This document shows, in pieces, positions 7,313 to 15,830 of a stretch of DNA of 64,000 nucleotides. Origin of the DNA: Mesorhizobium sp. (GTDB taxonomy: Bacteria > Pseudomonadota > Alphaproteobacteria > Rhizobiales > Rhizobiaceae); NCBI RefSeq assembly GCF_023954305.1, contig NZ_JAMLIG010000001.1, forward strand, positions 3,740,001 through 3,804,000. Reading direction: 5' to 3'. Under the pieces are notes generated by a model that was given only the letters and a program-made list of their open reading frames with translations, was not told where the DNA came from and made no database searches. The translations under genes and the position numbers were made by a program. The first letter of the stretch is position 1, and each line of letters begins with the position of its first letter.

Positions 7313-7843
7313 ATGACCAATCAGGACAACGGCAATTTCGACGGCCCGGTGATCGACCACGACGCAAACGAGCCGAAGAAGTCGGGGCGCTACGGCACCG
7401 CCTTCGTCGTCGGCGTCGGCCTCGCCGCGGTGATCGCGATCGGCGCGGGCGCCGCGATCGCCCAGGGCGGCTGGGGCCCTGGCGGTCACATGGGCATGCG
7501 CTTCGCCGAGCATCGCTTCGAGAAGGTGATGGAGGAGATCGGCGCCAGCGACGAGCAGCAGGACAAGATTTTCGCCATCGTCGACCGGACGCGCGCCGAA
7601 CTCAGGCCGATGGGACGCGAATTCCGCGGCATGCACGAGGAAGTGGCGGCACTCCTGACCGCGCCGACCATCGACAAGGCCGCTGTCGAGGCGCTGCGCG
7701 CCAAGCGCATCGCCGAGGTCGACGAAGCGTCGAAGAAGGCTGTCGCGGCGGTGGTCGAGGCGGCCGAGGTGCTGACGCCGGAGCAGCGCGCCAAGCTCGC
7801 CGCGGAAATCAAGGACAGGCACGACGGCCGCGGCCGCTGGTAG
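7313..7843 (+). CDS. CpxP/Spy-like periplasmic protein (LTXXQ family)
   Basis: The 176-residue protein has one N-terminal membrane helix or uncleaved signal (residues ~25-50, Ala/Gly/Val-rich) after a polar leader, then a helical periplasmic domain. The repeated LTXXQ-type signature appears late as LTPEQRAKL, with a companion ASDEQQDKI. Such proteins buffer envelope stress or sense metals with Cpx-type kinases. The ATG at 7313 follows AAGGAG; an ATG at 7262 is in frame but poorly placed. It is first in line ahead of a ferric-reductase-like protein and a two-component pair. Confidence 0.82.
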   Translation: MTNQDNGNFDGPVIDHDANEPKKSGRYGTAFVVGVGLAAVIAIGAGAAIAQGGWGPGGHMGMRFAEHRFEKVMEEIGASDEQQDKIFAIVDRTRAELRPMGREFRGMHEEVAALLTAPTIDKAAVEALRAKRIAEVDEASKKAVAAVVEAAEVLTPEQRAKLAAEIKDRHDGRGRW

Positions 7844-8056
7844 GACGCGCGGCGGCGGGAATCCCGTCGCCGACGCCCACGGCGGTTCGGCGCGGCTGCC
7901 GCAGACCGTCCCCCTCGACTTCCCCGGTCCGGGCTCACGTCAGCCCGGACCTGGCCTTGAGCATCCGACGGGGCGCGGCACAGCCGCGCCGCCATCCGTC
8001 CCGTCGCCGCGACGATCTCGGCAAAGCGCGGCTTCGCGCGTGAAACCGGTGCCCCC

Positions 8057-8656
8057 ATGTCCCGCTTCTCCCCCTATCTGCTCTGGCTGGCGCTGGCGCT
8101 GCCCGGCCTCGGCCTCGCCTGGCAGTTCGCCACCTCGGCCGATCCGCAAATCGCCCACGAACTGCTGCATCCCACGGGCGAGTTCTCGGCCCGGTTCATG
8201 ATCATCGCCATGCTGGCCTCGCCGCTGATCCTGATCTTCCGCAATGGCCGCTTTCCGCGCTGGCTGCGCCGCAACCGGCGCTATTTCGGCGTGGCCAGTT
8301 TCGCCTATGCGGCGGCGCACACGGTGCTTTACCTGATCGACCGCGGCACACTCGACGGCGTGATCGAGCAGATCGGCCGGCTCGACATCTGGACCGGGTG
8401 GCTGGCCATGGCGATCTTCGTGCCGCTGGCCGTGACCTCGGCCTATTGGGCGCAGCGTGCGATGGGCCCGGCATGGAAGGCGCTGCAGCGGTGGACCTAC
8501 CCGGCGGCCGTGCTGACGCTGATCCACTGGGCGGCGCTGCACGACTGGGGCCATCCGGCCGCCGCCCTGGTGCATTTCGGCCCGCTGGCGGCGCTGGAAG
8601 CCTACCGGTTGTGGTATTGGTACGGACCGAGAGACCGCGAAAGAGTCAGGGCATGA
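8057..8656 (+). CDS. Ferric-reductase-like transmembrane protein (MsrQ/YedZ type)
   Basis: This 199-residue protein has about six membrane helices. Conserved histidines in AAAHTVLYL and LTLIHWAALHDWGH could bind b-type haem, as in the ferric-reductase-like domain of MsrQ. MsrQ passes electrons to MsrP, but no msrP is visible here, so the electron acceptor is open. It lies 213 bp after the LTXXQ gene and just ahead of the response regulator, suggesting joint control. The ATG at 8057 gives MSRFSPYLLW. Confidence 0.8.
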   Translation: MSRFSPYLLWLALALPGLGLAWQFATSADPQIAHELLHPTGEFSARFMIIAMLASPLILIFRNGRFPRWLRRNRRYFGVASFAYAAAHTVLYLIDRGTLDGVIEQIGRLDIWTGWLAMAIFVPLAVTSAYWAQRAMGPAWKALQRWTYPAAVLTLIHWAALHDWGHPAAALVHFGPLAALEAYRLWYWYGPRDRERVRA

Positions 8657-8758
8657 GCAGCCGTTACGTCCGCGAGCCGGTGCCGAACTGGCTTGATCTG
8701 GAGGCAAGGCCTAGCCAACCTGGCATCAGGCGGTCGGCTATTTGAGGAAATCCGGCGC

Positions 8759-9451
8759 ATGGCGGACGAGATCCTGATCATCGATGACGATGCGCGGCTT
8801 GCCGCGATGCTGTCGGATTATCTGACGACGAACGGTTTTGTCGTCGCCACCGCGGGCAGCGGCCGCAGCGGCGTCGAGGCATTGCGGCGACGACCTCCGG
8901 CCGCGGTGATCCTCGACGTCATGCTGCCGGACATCGACGGGTTCGAGACATGCCGGCAGATTCGCGCCTTTTCCGACCTGCCGGTCCTGATGCTCACCGC
9001 CAAGGGCGAGGAGACGGACCGCATCGTCGGGCTCGAACTCGGTGCCGACGACTATCTCCCGAAACCGTTCAATCCGCGCGAGCTTTTGGCGCGGCTGAAG
9101 GCGATTCTCCGGCGGCGCGGGGCGGGCGACAATCACCGAATCCTGCGCTTCGGGCGGCTCGAGATCGATCCAGGCTCCCGCTCGGTGAAGATTGAGGGAG
9201 AGGAGCGCTCGCTCACCAGCCATCAGTTCGACCTGCTCGTCGCGCTCGCCGAGAACGCCGGGCGCACGCTGTCACGCGAGCAGCTGATGGACATGGTCAA
9301 GGGCGAGGAGCTGGAAGCCTTCGACCGGTCCATCGACGTGCATGTCTCGCGCATCCGTGCCGCGATCGAGACCGACCCGAAGAACCCGCGCCGGCTGATC
9401 ACGGTGCGCGGCGCCGGCTACGTCTTCGCCCGCTACCAGGACGACGCCTGA
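8759..9451 (+). CDS. OmpR/PhoB-family response regulator (CpxR-like)
   Basis: The 230-residue protein has a receiver domain (residues 1-~118) with IIDDDAR, the phospho-acceptor in ILDVMLPDIDG and the Lys of LPKPFNPRE. A winged-helix DNA-binding domain follows (~130-228), ending VRGAGYVFARY. The start at 8759 follows TTTGAGGAAATC and gives MADEILIIDDD. Its stop is one base from the start of the sensor kinase, so the two are co-translated. Likely targets are its own operon and envelope or metal stress genes. Confidence 0.92.
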   Translation: MADEILIIDDDARLAAMLSDYLTTNGFVVATAGSGRSGVEALRRRPPAAVILDVMLPDIDGFETCRQIRAFSDLPVLMLTAKGEETDRIVGLELGADDYLPKPFNPRELLARLKAILRRRGAGDNHRILRFGRLEIDPGSRSVKIEGEERSLTSHQFDLLVALAENAGRTLSREQLMDMVKGEELEAFDRSIDVHVSRIRAAIETDPKNPRRLITVRGAGYVFARYQDDA

Positions 9452-9452
9452 G

Positions 9453-10760
9453 ATGCGGCTCTTCAGGTTTTTTCGCGGCCGCCTCTACGTCAAGATCTAC
9501 CTGACCGTGATCCTGTCGCTGGGCGCCGTCGCGGTGGCGACCGGCATCTACTGGAGCACCGCGATCGATCGGGAGGAGCTGGGCTGGGCACAGCGGCGCG
9601 ACCGCTTCGTTGCCGAAATGCTGCCGACGGGCGAGGATCCCGTGATGACGCAGGCGATCGTCGAGCGATTTGCGAAAGCCTTCGACGCCGACATCTCGCT
9701 CTATTCGTCCGACCGGCGACTCCTCGCCGCGGCCGGCGAGGATCTGCCCCCGCCGCCGCCTAGTGGAAGCTTCGACCACGACGATGACGATGACGATGGC
9801 TGGTTCGGCGGTCGCCAGCACCGAAGGCCCTTCGTGGTAGATCTTGGCGACGGGCGCACCCTGGTCGCCCAGCTCGACGCGCCGTGGGACGGACCGAAGC
9901 GCGGCGCGCTCGGCTATCTGGTGCTGATCGCGGGCGTGATCGCGCTCGCCGCCTATCCGTTCGTGCGCCAGGTGACGCGGCGACTGGAGAGCCTGCGGGC
10001 CGGGGTCGAGGCGTTCGGCAAGGGCGATCTCGTCGCGCGGGTGCCGGTCAAGGGCAGGGACGAAGTGGCGGCGGTGGCAAGGAGCTTCAACGCGGCGGCG
10101 GAGCGGATCGAGCGACTGGTCGGCGCGCACCGAGCGCTGCTGGCCAATGCCAGCCACGAACTGCGCTCGCCGGTGACGCGGCTCAGGATGGCGATGGACC
10201 TCTACGAGACGCCGCAGGACGGTGTCGCGATGGATGGCCGGGCGCGCGAAGAGATGCTGCGCAACCTGGGCGAGATCGACCAGCTGGTGGACGAGATCCT
10301 GCTCGCCAGCCGCCTCGATCACGTCAAGGGACTGGAACGACCGGAACGGCTCGACCTGTTCGCGCTGGTGACCGAGGAATGCGCCCGCAATGGCGTCGAG
10401 GCGACTGGCGCGCCGGCCGAGGTAATGGGTGACGCGCGGCTTCTCACCCGCCTCGTGCGCAATCTCGTGGTCAATGCTCTGCGCCACGGCCGCCCGCCGG
10501 TCGAGGTCGATGTTCGGGAAGATCGCAAACGCGTGCTGCTTTCCGTCCGCGACCATGGCGACGGGCTGCCGAAAGGCGAGGAAAAGCGGGTGTTCGAGCC
10601 GTTCTACCGTCCGGGGGGGCGCAGCGAGGCGGCCGGCGGCTGGGGACTGGGGCTCGCGCTGGTGCGCCAGATCGCCGAGCACCATAGCGGATCCGTGAGG
10701 GTTGAGGCAGCGGAGGGGGGCGGGGCGCGCTTCGTGGTCGAACTGCCAGTAGGAAAATAA
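9453..10760 (+). CDS. Sensor histidine kinase (CpxA-like, HAMP) with Asp/His-rich periplasmic loop
   Basis: This is a 435-residue membrane kinase. Helix 1 is at ~13-35, the periplasmic sensor at ~36-150, helix 2 at ~153-173 and HAMP at ~174-225. The H-box is ASHELRSP (His ~235), with N-box NLVVNALRHG, G1 DHGDGLP and G2 GWGLGLALV. The sensor domain contains PPPPP and then HDDDDDDGW (around residues 107-116) followed by RQHRR, an acidic/His loop that could bind a metal cation. It pairs with the regulator at 8759. Confidence 0.92.
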   Translation: MRLFRFFRGRLYVKIYLTVILSLGAVAVATGIYWSTAIDREELGWAQRRDRFVAEMLPTGEDPVMTQAIVERFAKAFDADISLYSSDRRLLAAAGEDLPPPPPSGSFDHDDDDDDGWFGGRQHRRPFVVDLGDGRTLVAQLDAPWDGPKRGALGYLVLIAGVIALAAYPFVRQVTRRLESLRAGVEAFGKGDLVARVPVKGRDEVAAVARSFNAAAERIERLVGAHRALLANASHELRSPVTRLRMAMDLYETPQDGVAMDGRAREEMLRNLGEIDQLVDEILLASRLDHVKGLERPERLDLFALVTEECARNGVEATGAPAEVMGDARLLTRLVRNLVVNALRHGRPPVEVDVREDRKRVLLSVRDHGDGLPKGEEKRVFEPFYRPGGRSEAAGGWGLGLALVRQIAEHHSGSVRVEAAEGGGARFVVELPVGK

Positions 10761-10849
10761 TTCAGCTGAAGCATAAAGCTGGCGGTTGACTGAGTTCTTC
10801 TTCTCGTTTCCTATTGACGCTAGGGCAGATAATAGGGGGAGTTCTCGAC

Positions 10850-11332
10850 ATGCGAACAATTTTGGCAACGCTTGCGCTCGCATCTGCTTCAGCTCTGGCT
10901 TCGTCTGAAGTGTCAGCTCAGACGCCGGGGCATTTCAGGGGTTCGGCTTGCGTCATTGCGGCAAGCTCCGGCTGTTCAGCTCATGGGATGACCGCGGGTA
11001 GCTGTGTGGGTGCGCGCTTTACTCCACCGAATTTCGGTAGTTCTGGCAATGCTACGCGTCTCTCGTTATTCTATCCTTACTACAGTCAGAACGCTTCCTA
11101 TTTTTCGGGCTCGCTTGTCGGCACTGTATTCAGGGACGTTACAATGAGCCAGATCGGAAACGGGGTCTCGACCTATCCGGTCAAAATGCGGATTCCCTCT
11201 CAAGTTCCGGCCAATCCTGCGACCGCCGCTGCGCTAACGGTAATCGCGGACATCAATGCTTTCCAGTCGGGATGCAACGTCAGGCTGAGGTTCCAGGGGC
11301 AACGAATCCCAGTGTCTGGCCCGTTGCCTTGA
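10850..11332 (+). CDS. Secreted Cys-containing protein of unknown function
   Basis: The 160-residue protein starts at an ATG at 10850 with GGGGGAG upstream and carries a clear signal peptide ending SEVSAQ. The mature part has four Cys early (SACVIAASSGCSAHGMTAGSC shortened here: Cys in SACV, SGCS, GSCV) and one near the C-terminus (SGCNVRL), and is rich in Ser, Asn and aromatic residues. I know no named family. It appears distantly similar to the secreted protein at 56011-56511, sharing an aromatic core, an FRDV/FRSV block and a C-terminal Cys. Confidence 0.7.
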   Translation: MRTILATLALASASALASSEVSAQTPGHFRGSACVIAASSGCSAHGMTAGSCVGARFTPPNFGSSGNATRLSLFYPYYSQNASYFSGSLVGTVFRDVTMSQIGNGVSTYPVKMRIPSQVPANPATAAALTVIADINAFQSGCNVRLRFQGQRIPVSGPLP

Positions 11333-11438
11333 GGGCTGCAAAGGACCGGACGATCTATACGGTCCGCTGATTGTAAGGCATCGCCTCAGCTTTGCCGTGC
11401 AGGGCAAAGCTGAGGCGAACCGTACGCCGCGCTCCTCC

Positions 11439-11756
11439 TCAGAGCATCTCGATCCTGACGACGCGGCAGGCGTCGGCGGCGTTCTCGAGCGTCATCTTGA
11501 CGGATGCGCCCCTCAACCTGCCGAACACCACCATCCGGTCGTTGGCGACCTGCTCGGCCCGGCCTTGCCGGATGCCTTCGGAGGCCGCCAGGCCGAGGGA
11601 CACGTAGCGCGTGCACCACTCGGCCCGGCGGTCCGGACCGCCGGCGCCGCCCATGCCGCCGGCAGTCTGTGCGATGGCCACGGTGGCCGTGGCACCCGCC
11701 GCGACGAGCGCCGTCACGGCCAGGCCTTTCCAGCGCATGCGTCGCTTGCGGGTCAT
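11439..11756 (-). CDS. Small secreted protein with a two-Cys domain (paralogue of next gene)
   Basis: The 105-residue exported protein has a signal peptide (GLAVTALVAAGATATVAIAQ) and a ~58-residue domain from WCTRYVSLGLAAS to DACRVVRIEML. That domain aligns with the C-terminus of its upstream neighbour: LG.AAS.G at the start, a DR/NR with a following V.G, VKMT/VKVT, then DAC.V. The two genes are 10 bp apart on the same strand, so they look like a tandem duplication in one transcript. Function is unknown. Confidence 0.72.
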   Translation of the reverse strand: MTRKRRMRWKGLAVTALVAAGATATVAIAQTAGGMGGAGGPDRRAEWCTRYVSLGLAASEGIRQGRAEQVANDRMVVFGRLRGASVKMTLENAADACRVVRIEML

Positions 11757-11766
11757 GATTGTCGCC

Positions 11767-12174
11767 TCAGAGGTAGCTGAAGCTGCGGACGGCGCAGGCG
11801 TCGGAGTGGCGATACATCGTCACCTTCACCGGCTGGCCCTTGTGGGTGCCGCGCACCGAGATGCGATTCTCGGACACGCCGGAGACGTAGCGCTTCTTCA
11901 CGCCCATCGAGGCGGCGCGGCCGAGCGCCTCGCCCTTCGAGCAGTAGCCGGCATAGTCGCCGTAGTAGCCATAGCCGTGGCCGTAGTGGCCGTGCCCCAC
12001 GCCGACACCGAAGCCGACGCCGATGCCGACACCGCCGATGCCGACACCGCCGATGCCGATGCCCGGGCCGACCCAGACGCCGACGGAGTCGGCCTTGGCC
12101 GGCGCGAGCGAGCCGGCGAGAGCGGCAAACGCGATGGAGCCGGCGATCAGCGAGGTCTTTAGGGAGAAGGTCAT
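11767..12174 (-). CDS. Secreted protein with Gly-rich linker and the same two-Cys domain
   Basis: The 135-residue exported protein has a signal peptide ending near PAKA, then a Gly/Val/Ile repeat (GIGGVGIGGVGIGVGFGVGV) running into a His/Tyr/Gly stretch (GHGHYGHGYGYYG). A domain from YCSKGEALGRAAS to SDACAVRSFSYL follows. It is first in the minus-strand pair with the gene at 11439. The Gly-rich part could be a surface-exposed flexible spacer and the His/Tyr part could bind metal; both are inference. Confidence 0.75.
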   Translation of the reverse strand: MTFSLKTSLIAGSIAFAALAGSLAPAKADSVGVWVGPGIGIGGVGIGGVGIGVGFGVGVGHGHYGHGYGYYGDYAGYCSKGEALGRAASMGVKKRYVSGVSENRISVRGTHKGQPVKVTMYRHSDACAVRSFSYL

Positions 12175-12387
12175 GGAGAAGTCCTTTCGAAACTTTGTTG
12201 TCGATGGAGGGCCTTATCCGGCAACAATGTTTCGCGACCTTGCCGCGCGAGTGGGGCGAAGGTGTCGAGTTGGTGACAAGGCGGTTACAGAGTTTCCGAG
12301 GGCGGGTCGGTTACAGAGCAGAAATCGCGCGACCACTGGAACAGAAGGGCACGCCCATCATCCGCTCATTTGCTTCTTTCGGAGATT

Positions 12388-12397
12388 TGTATATACA
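12388..12397. promoter_or_regulatory. Putative vapBC operator core
   Basis: TGTATATACA is a perfect 10-bp palindrome 29 bp ahead of the vapB start. AbrB/VapB-type antitoxins bind such sites to repress their own operon. Binding is inferred from position only. Confidence 0.45.
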
Positions 12398-12426
12398 TGG
12401 CATCGATACATTTCCGTGAGATTGCC

Positions 12427-12714
12427 ATGTCACGCGCGCGTGCCAAACTCTTTGCCAACGGCGGCAGCCAGGCCGTTCGGCTGCCGAAGGAGTTCCGTCT
12501 CAACGCGAAGGAGGTGGAGGTCTGGCGTGTCGGCGACGAAATCCGTCTCAGGCCGGTGCCGACCAGGCAGATGTGGCAGGAGATTTTCGACAAGATCGAC
12601 GCTACGTACAAAGGCGAATTCCCCGACCGGAACCAGCCGGCCGCCTTCGAGCGCAAGGCTTTGACGGAAGAGGAAGCGGGAGAAGTCGCTGACAGCCGCA
12701 AAGCTTCTTCGTGA
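12427..12714 (+). CDS. vapB: VapB-type antitoxin (SpoVT/AbrB domain)
   Basis: The 95-residue protein starts MSRARAKLFANGGSQAVRLP, the standard opening of VapB antitoxins with an AbrB swapped-hairpin DNA-binding fold (residues ~1-50). The acidic C-terminal tail (ALTEEEAGEVADS) should wrap around the toxin. ATGs at 12370 and 12397 are in frame but would extend past the conserved start and through the operator. Its TGA overlaps the GTG of vapC by 4 bp, so the two are translationally coupled. Confidence 0.9.
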   Translation: MSRARAKLFANGGSQAVRLPKEFRLNAKEVEVWRVGDEIRLRPVPTRQMWQEIFDKIDATYKGEFPDRNQPAAFERKALTEEEAGEVADSRKASS

Positions 12715-13115
12715 CGATCAGTATCGACACCAATGTCTGCATATCGATCCTGCGCGGAGACCCTGTCCTCAGGCGACGCCTGGCCATGCATGATCCGGAC
12801 GAGATCGTATTGTCATCGATCGTCCATTTCGAACTCATGACGGGTGAGAACAAGCTGCGGGAGGCTGGACGCATAGGCCGCCACTTCGCGACCCTCTTCG
12901 GACACGTCGCCGTGCTTGAATTCTCGCGAGACGACGCCGACGCAGCGGCCGAAATCAGGGCCCGTCTGGAACGAGAAGGCCGCGGTATCGGTCCTCTCGA
13001 CACGCTCATCGCCGGGCAGGCGCTGGCGCGCGGGCTGACAGTGGCGACCAATAATGTCAGAGAGTTCTCGCGTGTGCCGGGTTTGAAGATCGAGGACTGG
13101 CTGGCGCCACCGTGA
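12711..13115 (+). CDS. vapC: VapC toxin (PIN-domain ribonuclease)
   Basis: The 134-residue PIN nuclease has its acidic metal-binding residues visible: Asp in SIDTNVCIS, Glu in VHFELMTG, Asp in IGPLDTLIAG, and the ATNNVREF block near the C-terminus. Such toxins cut tRNA or rRNA when VapB is degraded. The start is GTG at 12711, inside the vapB stop codon. No sign of decay. Confidence 0.92.
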   Translation: MTISIDTNVCISILRGDPVLRRRLAMHDPDEIVLSSIVHFELMTGENKLREAGRIGRHFATLFGHVAVLEFSRDDADAAAEIRARLEREGRGIGPLDTLIAGQALARGLTVATNNVREFSRVPGLKIEDWLAPP

Positions 13116-13259
13116 GTAGGCGGAATGCGCCATACACGCCTCATGCTATGGCTCTCGGCGCGATGCGTCCTCTTCGACATTGCCGACACTCACGCAACGT
13201 TGATCATGCGGACTTAAGGCGCCGGCACTATGTAGGGGCGCAAATGCAAGGAGACCGCC

Positions 13260-13547
13260 ATGGCCAAATCGTCCGCTCTCGTGCCCACCGAGCATGCCTC
13301 AAAATATCTCCAGCAATTGTGCAAACACTGGAGCCACCGGCTCGAGGTGACCTTCGATCCCATGCACGGCACGGTTAAGTTCCCCGAGGCGGTCGCAACG
13401 ATGAGCGCCCGGGACGGCGGGCTCGAGGTGACGGTCGCGTCGGACGCCGCCGAAACGGTCGAGCGGCTGAAGGGCGTCGTGTCGTCCCATCTCGACCGGT
13501 TCGCCTTCCGCGAGGCGCCGCTCACCTTCGACTGGGTGGACGGCTGA
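13260..13547 (+). CDS. DUF2218 family protein
   Basis: This 95-residue protein carries the DUF2218 pattern: HASKYLQQLCKHWSHR at the start and LKGVVSSHLDRFAFREAP near the end. Members are often near iron or siderophore genes in other bacteria, but no such neighbour is present here and the biochemical role is not known. The ATG at 13260 is preceded by AAGGAGACC. It is monocistronic, converging on the gene at 13563. Confidence 0.88.
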   Translation: MAKSSALVPTEHASKYLQQLCKHWSHRLEVTFDPMHGTVKFPEAVATMSARDGGLEVTVASDAAETVERLKGVVSSHLDRFAFREAPLTFDWVDG

Positions 13548-13562
13548 GAGGGGCGCCGGCCG

Positions 13563-14381
13563 TCAGGCTTTGCGCTGGCCGAGCGCGATCATAAGCCTGT
13601 TGCCGAGGGCGCGAGCTTCGTCGGCCAGGGTCCGGTCGAGGGCCATCATCGCCGCCTGGTAGTAGTGCTGGGCCTCGGGGGTCTCCAGGAAGGCGACGTA
13701 TTTCCGCATATCGTCCAGGCTGAGGTCGCGATAAGTCCATGCCGTCGAGGAGGTCACCGAATCCTCGATGGCGGCTCTCAAGGTGGCGGCGTTCCGCTTG
13801 ACCACGGCGGCGATCTGCTCGTCGGTTACGGGTTGCTTCGCCGCTCCCAGCATGGCCGAAACCATGGCATAGGTCATGTTCAGGCCGATGGCTTCGCCGA
13901 TGTCGACCGCCTGCATGTCCTCGATGAGGCGATCATACAGCGCCAATCGCTCCGGATCCTTTTCCTCGAGCTCTGCATAGAGGGTAGAGCCTTCCGTATC
14001 CTTGGCCTGCTGGACATCGGGGCGAGTGGCCGCGATCTCCAGCAGGCTGATGCGCATTCCGAAATCAGACTTGAAGTGGTCGAGGAGGACGGCGATCTCC
14101 TCCGGTTTCAGTTGCGTCGCGATGACGCCTTCCAGTTCGGCAATCATCCTTTCGGCGTCGAAAGCGCCGTCCTGCGCCTCCTTCCATGCCTCGACGAGCG
14201 GTTCCGGCTTCGGACCGGGATATTCGTCGAGGGCGCCGCGGAACGATGTTTCCAGCTGCCCGACCATCTCGTCGAAGCCGTTGATGCCGTTGACGTCGCG
14301 CAGCGTCGGCGCGGATTGCGCCAGCGCCGGAACCGCCAGCGATACAAGGACCACGGCAAGCGCAACCACGCGACCGAACAT
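13563..14381 (-). CDS. Exported protein, DUF2059-like
   Basis: The 272-residue protein has a signal peptide (ALAVVLVSLAVPALAQ) and a helical mature region. The C-terminal part, including YRDLSLDDMRKYVAFLETPE, fits the DUF2059 pattern of periplasmic proteins of unknown role. A first helical half (residues ~30-150) may be a diverged duplicate. It lies convergent to the DUF2218 gene. The family assignment is by pattern only. Confidence 0.7.
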   Translation of the reverse strand: MFGRVVALAVVLVSLAVPALAQSAPTLRDVNGINGFDEMVGQLETSFRGALDEYPGPKPEPLVEAWKEAQDGAFDAERMIAELEGVIATQLKPEEIAVLLDHFKSDFGMRISLLEIAATRPDVQQAKDTEGSTLYAELEEKDPERLALYDRLIEDMQAVDIGEAIGLNMTYAMVSAMLGAAKQPVTDEQIAAVVKRNAATLRAAIEDSVTSSTAWTYRDLSLDDMRKYVAFLETPEAQHYYQAAMMALDRTLADEARALGNRLMIALGQRKA

Positions 14382-14753
14382 TTCACGATCCCCATCGACA
14401 GTCGAACGGACGATCTGTAGCGTATTAGTTGCAGCGGGTCAGCAGATTTACACCGCTTATATTGTATAAGATCGAGAATTACTTCCGCCTGATGCCGACC
14501 GAGCGGCCGGCGCAGGTGACGAGGTGGTCAGGCGCGGTCGCGGAGTGTCCGTGCCTCCCCGGATCGCGGATCGAGTTGACGCATCTACCGGCCCAGCCTA
14601 GCCTTGCACATCGGCCCGGATGCGGCCGGCAGCCCGCACCTGACACAGGCATGGCGAACGCATCCACGTTCCTTGGCTCCGTTTCATCGAAACCGGCGAA
14701 GGCATCGGCAATGCGGGCGCTGACGCGGAATTCGCCGGATCGAGGACGGAGAC
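14382..14753. other. Intergenic stretch, no gene seen
   Basis: This is the 372-bp divergent region between the DUF2059-like gene and the glyoxalase-like gene. A CTTATA/TATAAG palindrome with 3-nt spacer lies at 14456-14470 in an A+T-rich patch and may be part of a promoter. An open frame crossing it (14429-14908) overlaps the glyoxalase gene out of frame and is not credible. Confidence 0.5.
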
Positions 14754-15302
14754 ATGCGCACATTCATGGACGCGAAGGCGATGGCCAAGGCCATGCGCGA
14801 AACACTCGCCGCCGTGCACGGCAGCGAGATCACCCACAGCCAAGCCCTGGAGATCGTCGCGAAGCAGTTCGGCGAGCCGACCTGGAACGTCTTGTCGGCG
14901 AAGATTGAGCGGAATCAGAAGCCAGCGGTCGCGGGCATCGGCTTCGAGCAGGCGGTGCCGATCGTGCGGATCTTCGACGTGCCGAAGGCGCACGAGTTCT
15001 ATCTCGGCTTCCTCGGCTTCACCGTCGATTGGGAGCATCGCTACGGCGACGATTTCCCGCTCGATACCCAGGTGTCGCGCGGGGGCCTGAGGCTTCATCT
15101 TTCGGAACATGCCGGCGACGCGACGCCCGGCTGCAACATGTGCGTCTACATGACCGGCATTCGGGCCTTTCAGAAGGAACTGATCGACAAGAAATACCGG
15201 TTCATGAGGCCCGGTCTCGAAGACGAAGGGACGCGTCTGGAGGTCAGGGTCACCGACCCGTTCAACAACCGCATCCGGTTCATGGAAATCCATCAGAGCT
15301 GA
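14754..15302 (+). CDS. Glyoxalase/bleomycin-resistance superfamily protein
   Basis: This 182-residue protein has two parts. Residues 1-55 form a small helical domain (AMRETLAAVHGSEITHSQAL) found on some glyoxalase-superfamily proteins. Residues ~60-182 form a vicinal-oxygen-chelate domain with VPIVRIFDVPKAHEFYLGFL, LRLHLSEH and a terminal NRIRFMEIHQ carrying a likely metal-ligand Glu. The ATG at 14754 follows CGGAGAC. The substrate cannot be told. Confidence 0.85.
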   Translation: MRTFMDAKAMAKAMRETLAAVHGSEITHSQALEIVAKQFGEPTWNVLSAKIERNQKPAVAGIGFEQAVPIVRIFDVPKAHEFYLGFLGFTVDWEHRYGDDFPLDTQVSRGGLRLHLSEHAGDATPGCNMCVYMTGIRAFQKELIDKKYRFMRPGLEDEGTRLEVRVTDPFNNRIRFMEIHQS

Positions 15303-15377
15303 ATCGGCGACCGCGCACGGGTGTCGCCGCGCCGCGGCGATCCCGGGGCGTGCAGCGAGTGTGCAAGGGCGCGAACC

Positions 15378-15824
15378 TCAGGCTGCCCAGGTCGAACGGT
15401 AACGCGGCGACAGGGTGAATCCCACGGGGAGGGCCGACACGGGAGGCGGCCTGCGCACCCCCTCGTGCAGATAGCGCAGCGCAGCCATCAGCCCGTGCAT
15501 CGTGTAGGGCTTGGCGATTACCCCAATCGCGCCCTCGAAATTGTCCGGAATACGCTTCGGGTTGGCGGTCATGAACACCACCATCGATCGCTTCTTCTCG
15601 GCGATGTAGCGGGCAACGTCGACGCCGGTCGGACCGTCGGTCAGGTGAACGTCGACGAAGGCGATGTCGGCCTCCACTCCATCGACGAGTTCGCGCGCCT
15701 GGCTCGACGACGTCGCCCAGCCGACGACGGTGTGGCCAGCATCCTCGACCAGCGCCTCGAGCTCCATGGCCAGCAGGGCCTCGTCTTCGACGATCAGCAC
15801 CTTCAGCGGTTCGTTATGATCCAT
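15378..15824 (-). CDS. Single-domain response regulator
   Basis: The 148-residue CheY-like receiver has LIVEDEALLAMELEAL, the phosphorylation site in IAFVDVHLTDGPTG, MTANPKRIP and the Lys of VIAKPYT. No output domain follows; the last ~25 residues look unstructured. It starts 6 bp after the stop of the LOV histidine kinase, so the two form an operon. Receivers of this type next to HWE/HisKA_2 kinases pass phosphate onward or feed the general stress response. Confidence 0.92.
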   Translation of the reverse strand: MDHNEPLKVLIVEDEALLAMELEALVEDAGHTVVGWATSSSQARELVDGVEADIAFVDVHLTDGPTGVDVARYIAEKKRSMVVFMTANPKRIPDNFEGAIGVIAKPYTMHGLMAALRYLHEGVRRPPPVSALPVGFTLSPRYRSTWAA

Positions 15825-15830
15825 AACAGG

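Noticed and set aside
8653..8745. 30-codon frame overlapping the ferric-reductase-like gene stop (ATGA)
   Set aside because: Start-stop overlap is suggestive, but it is very short, has no recognisable pattern and no evidence beyond position.
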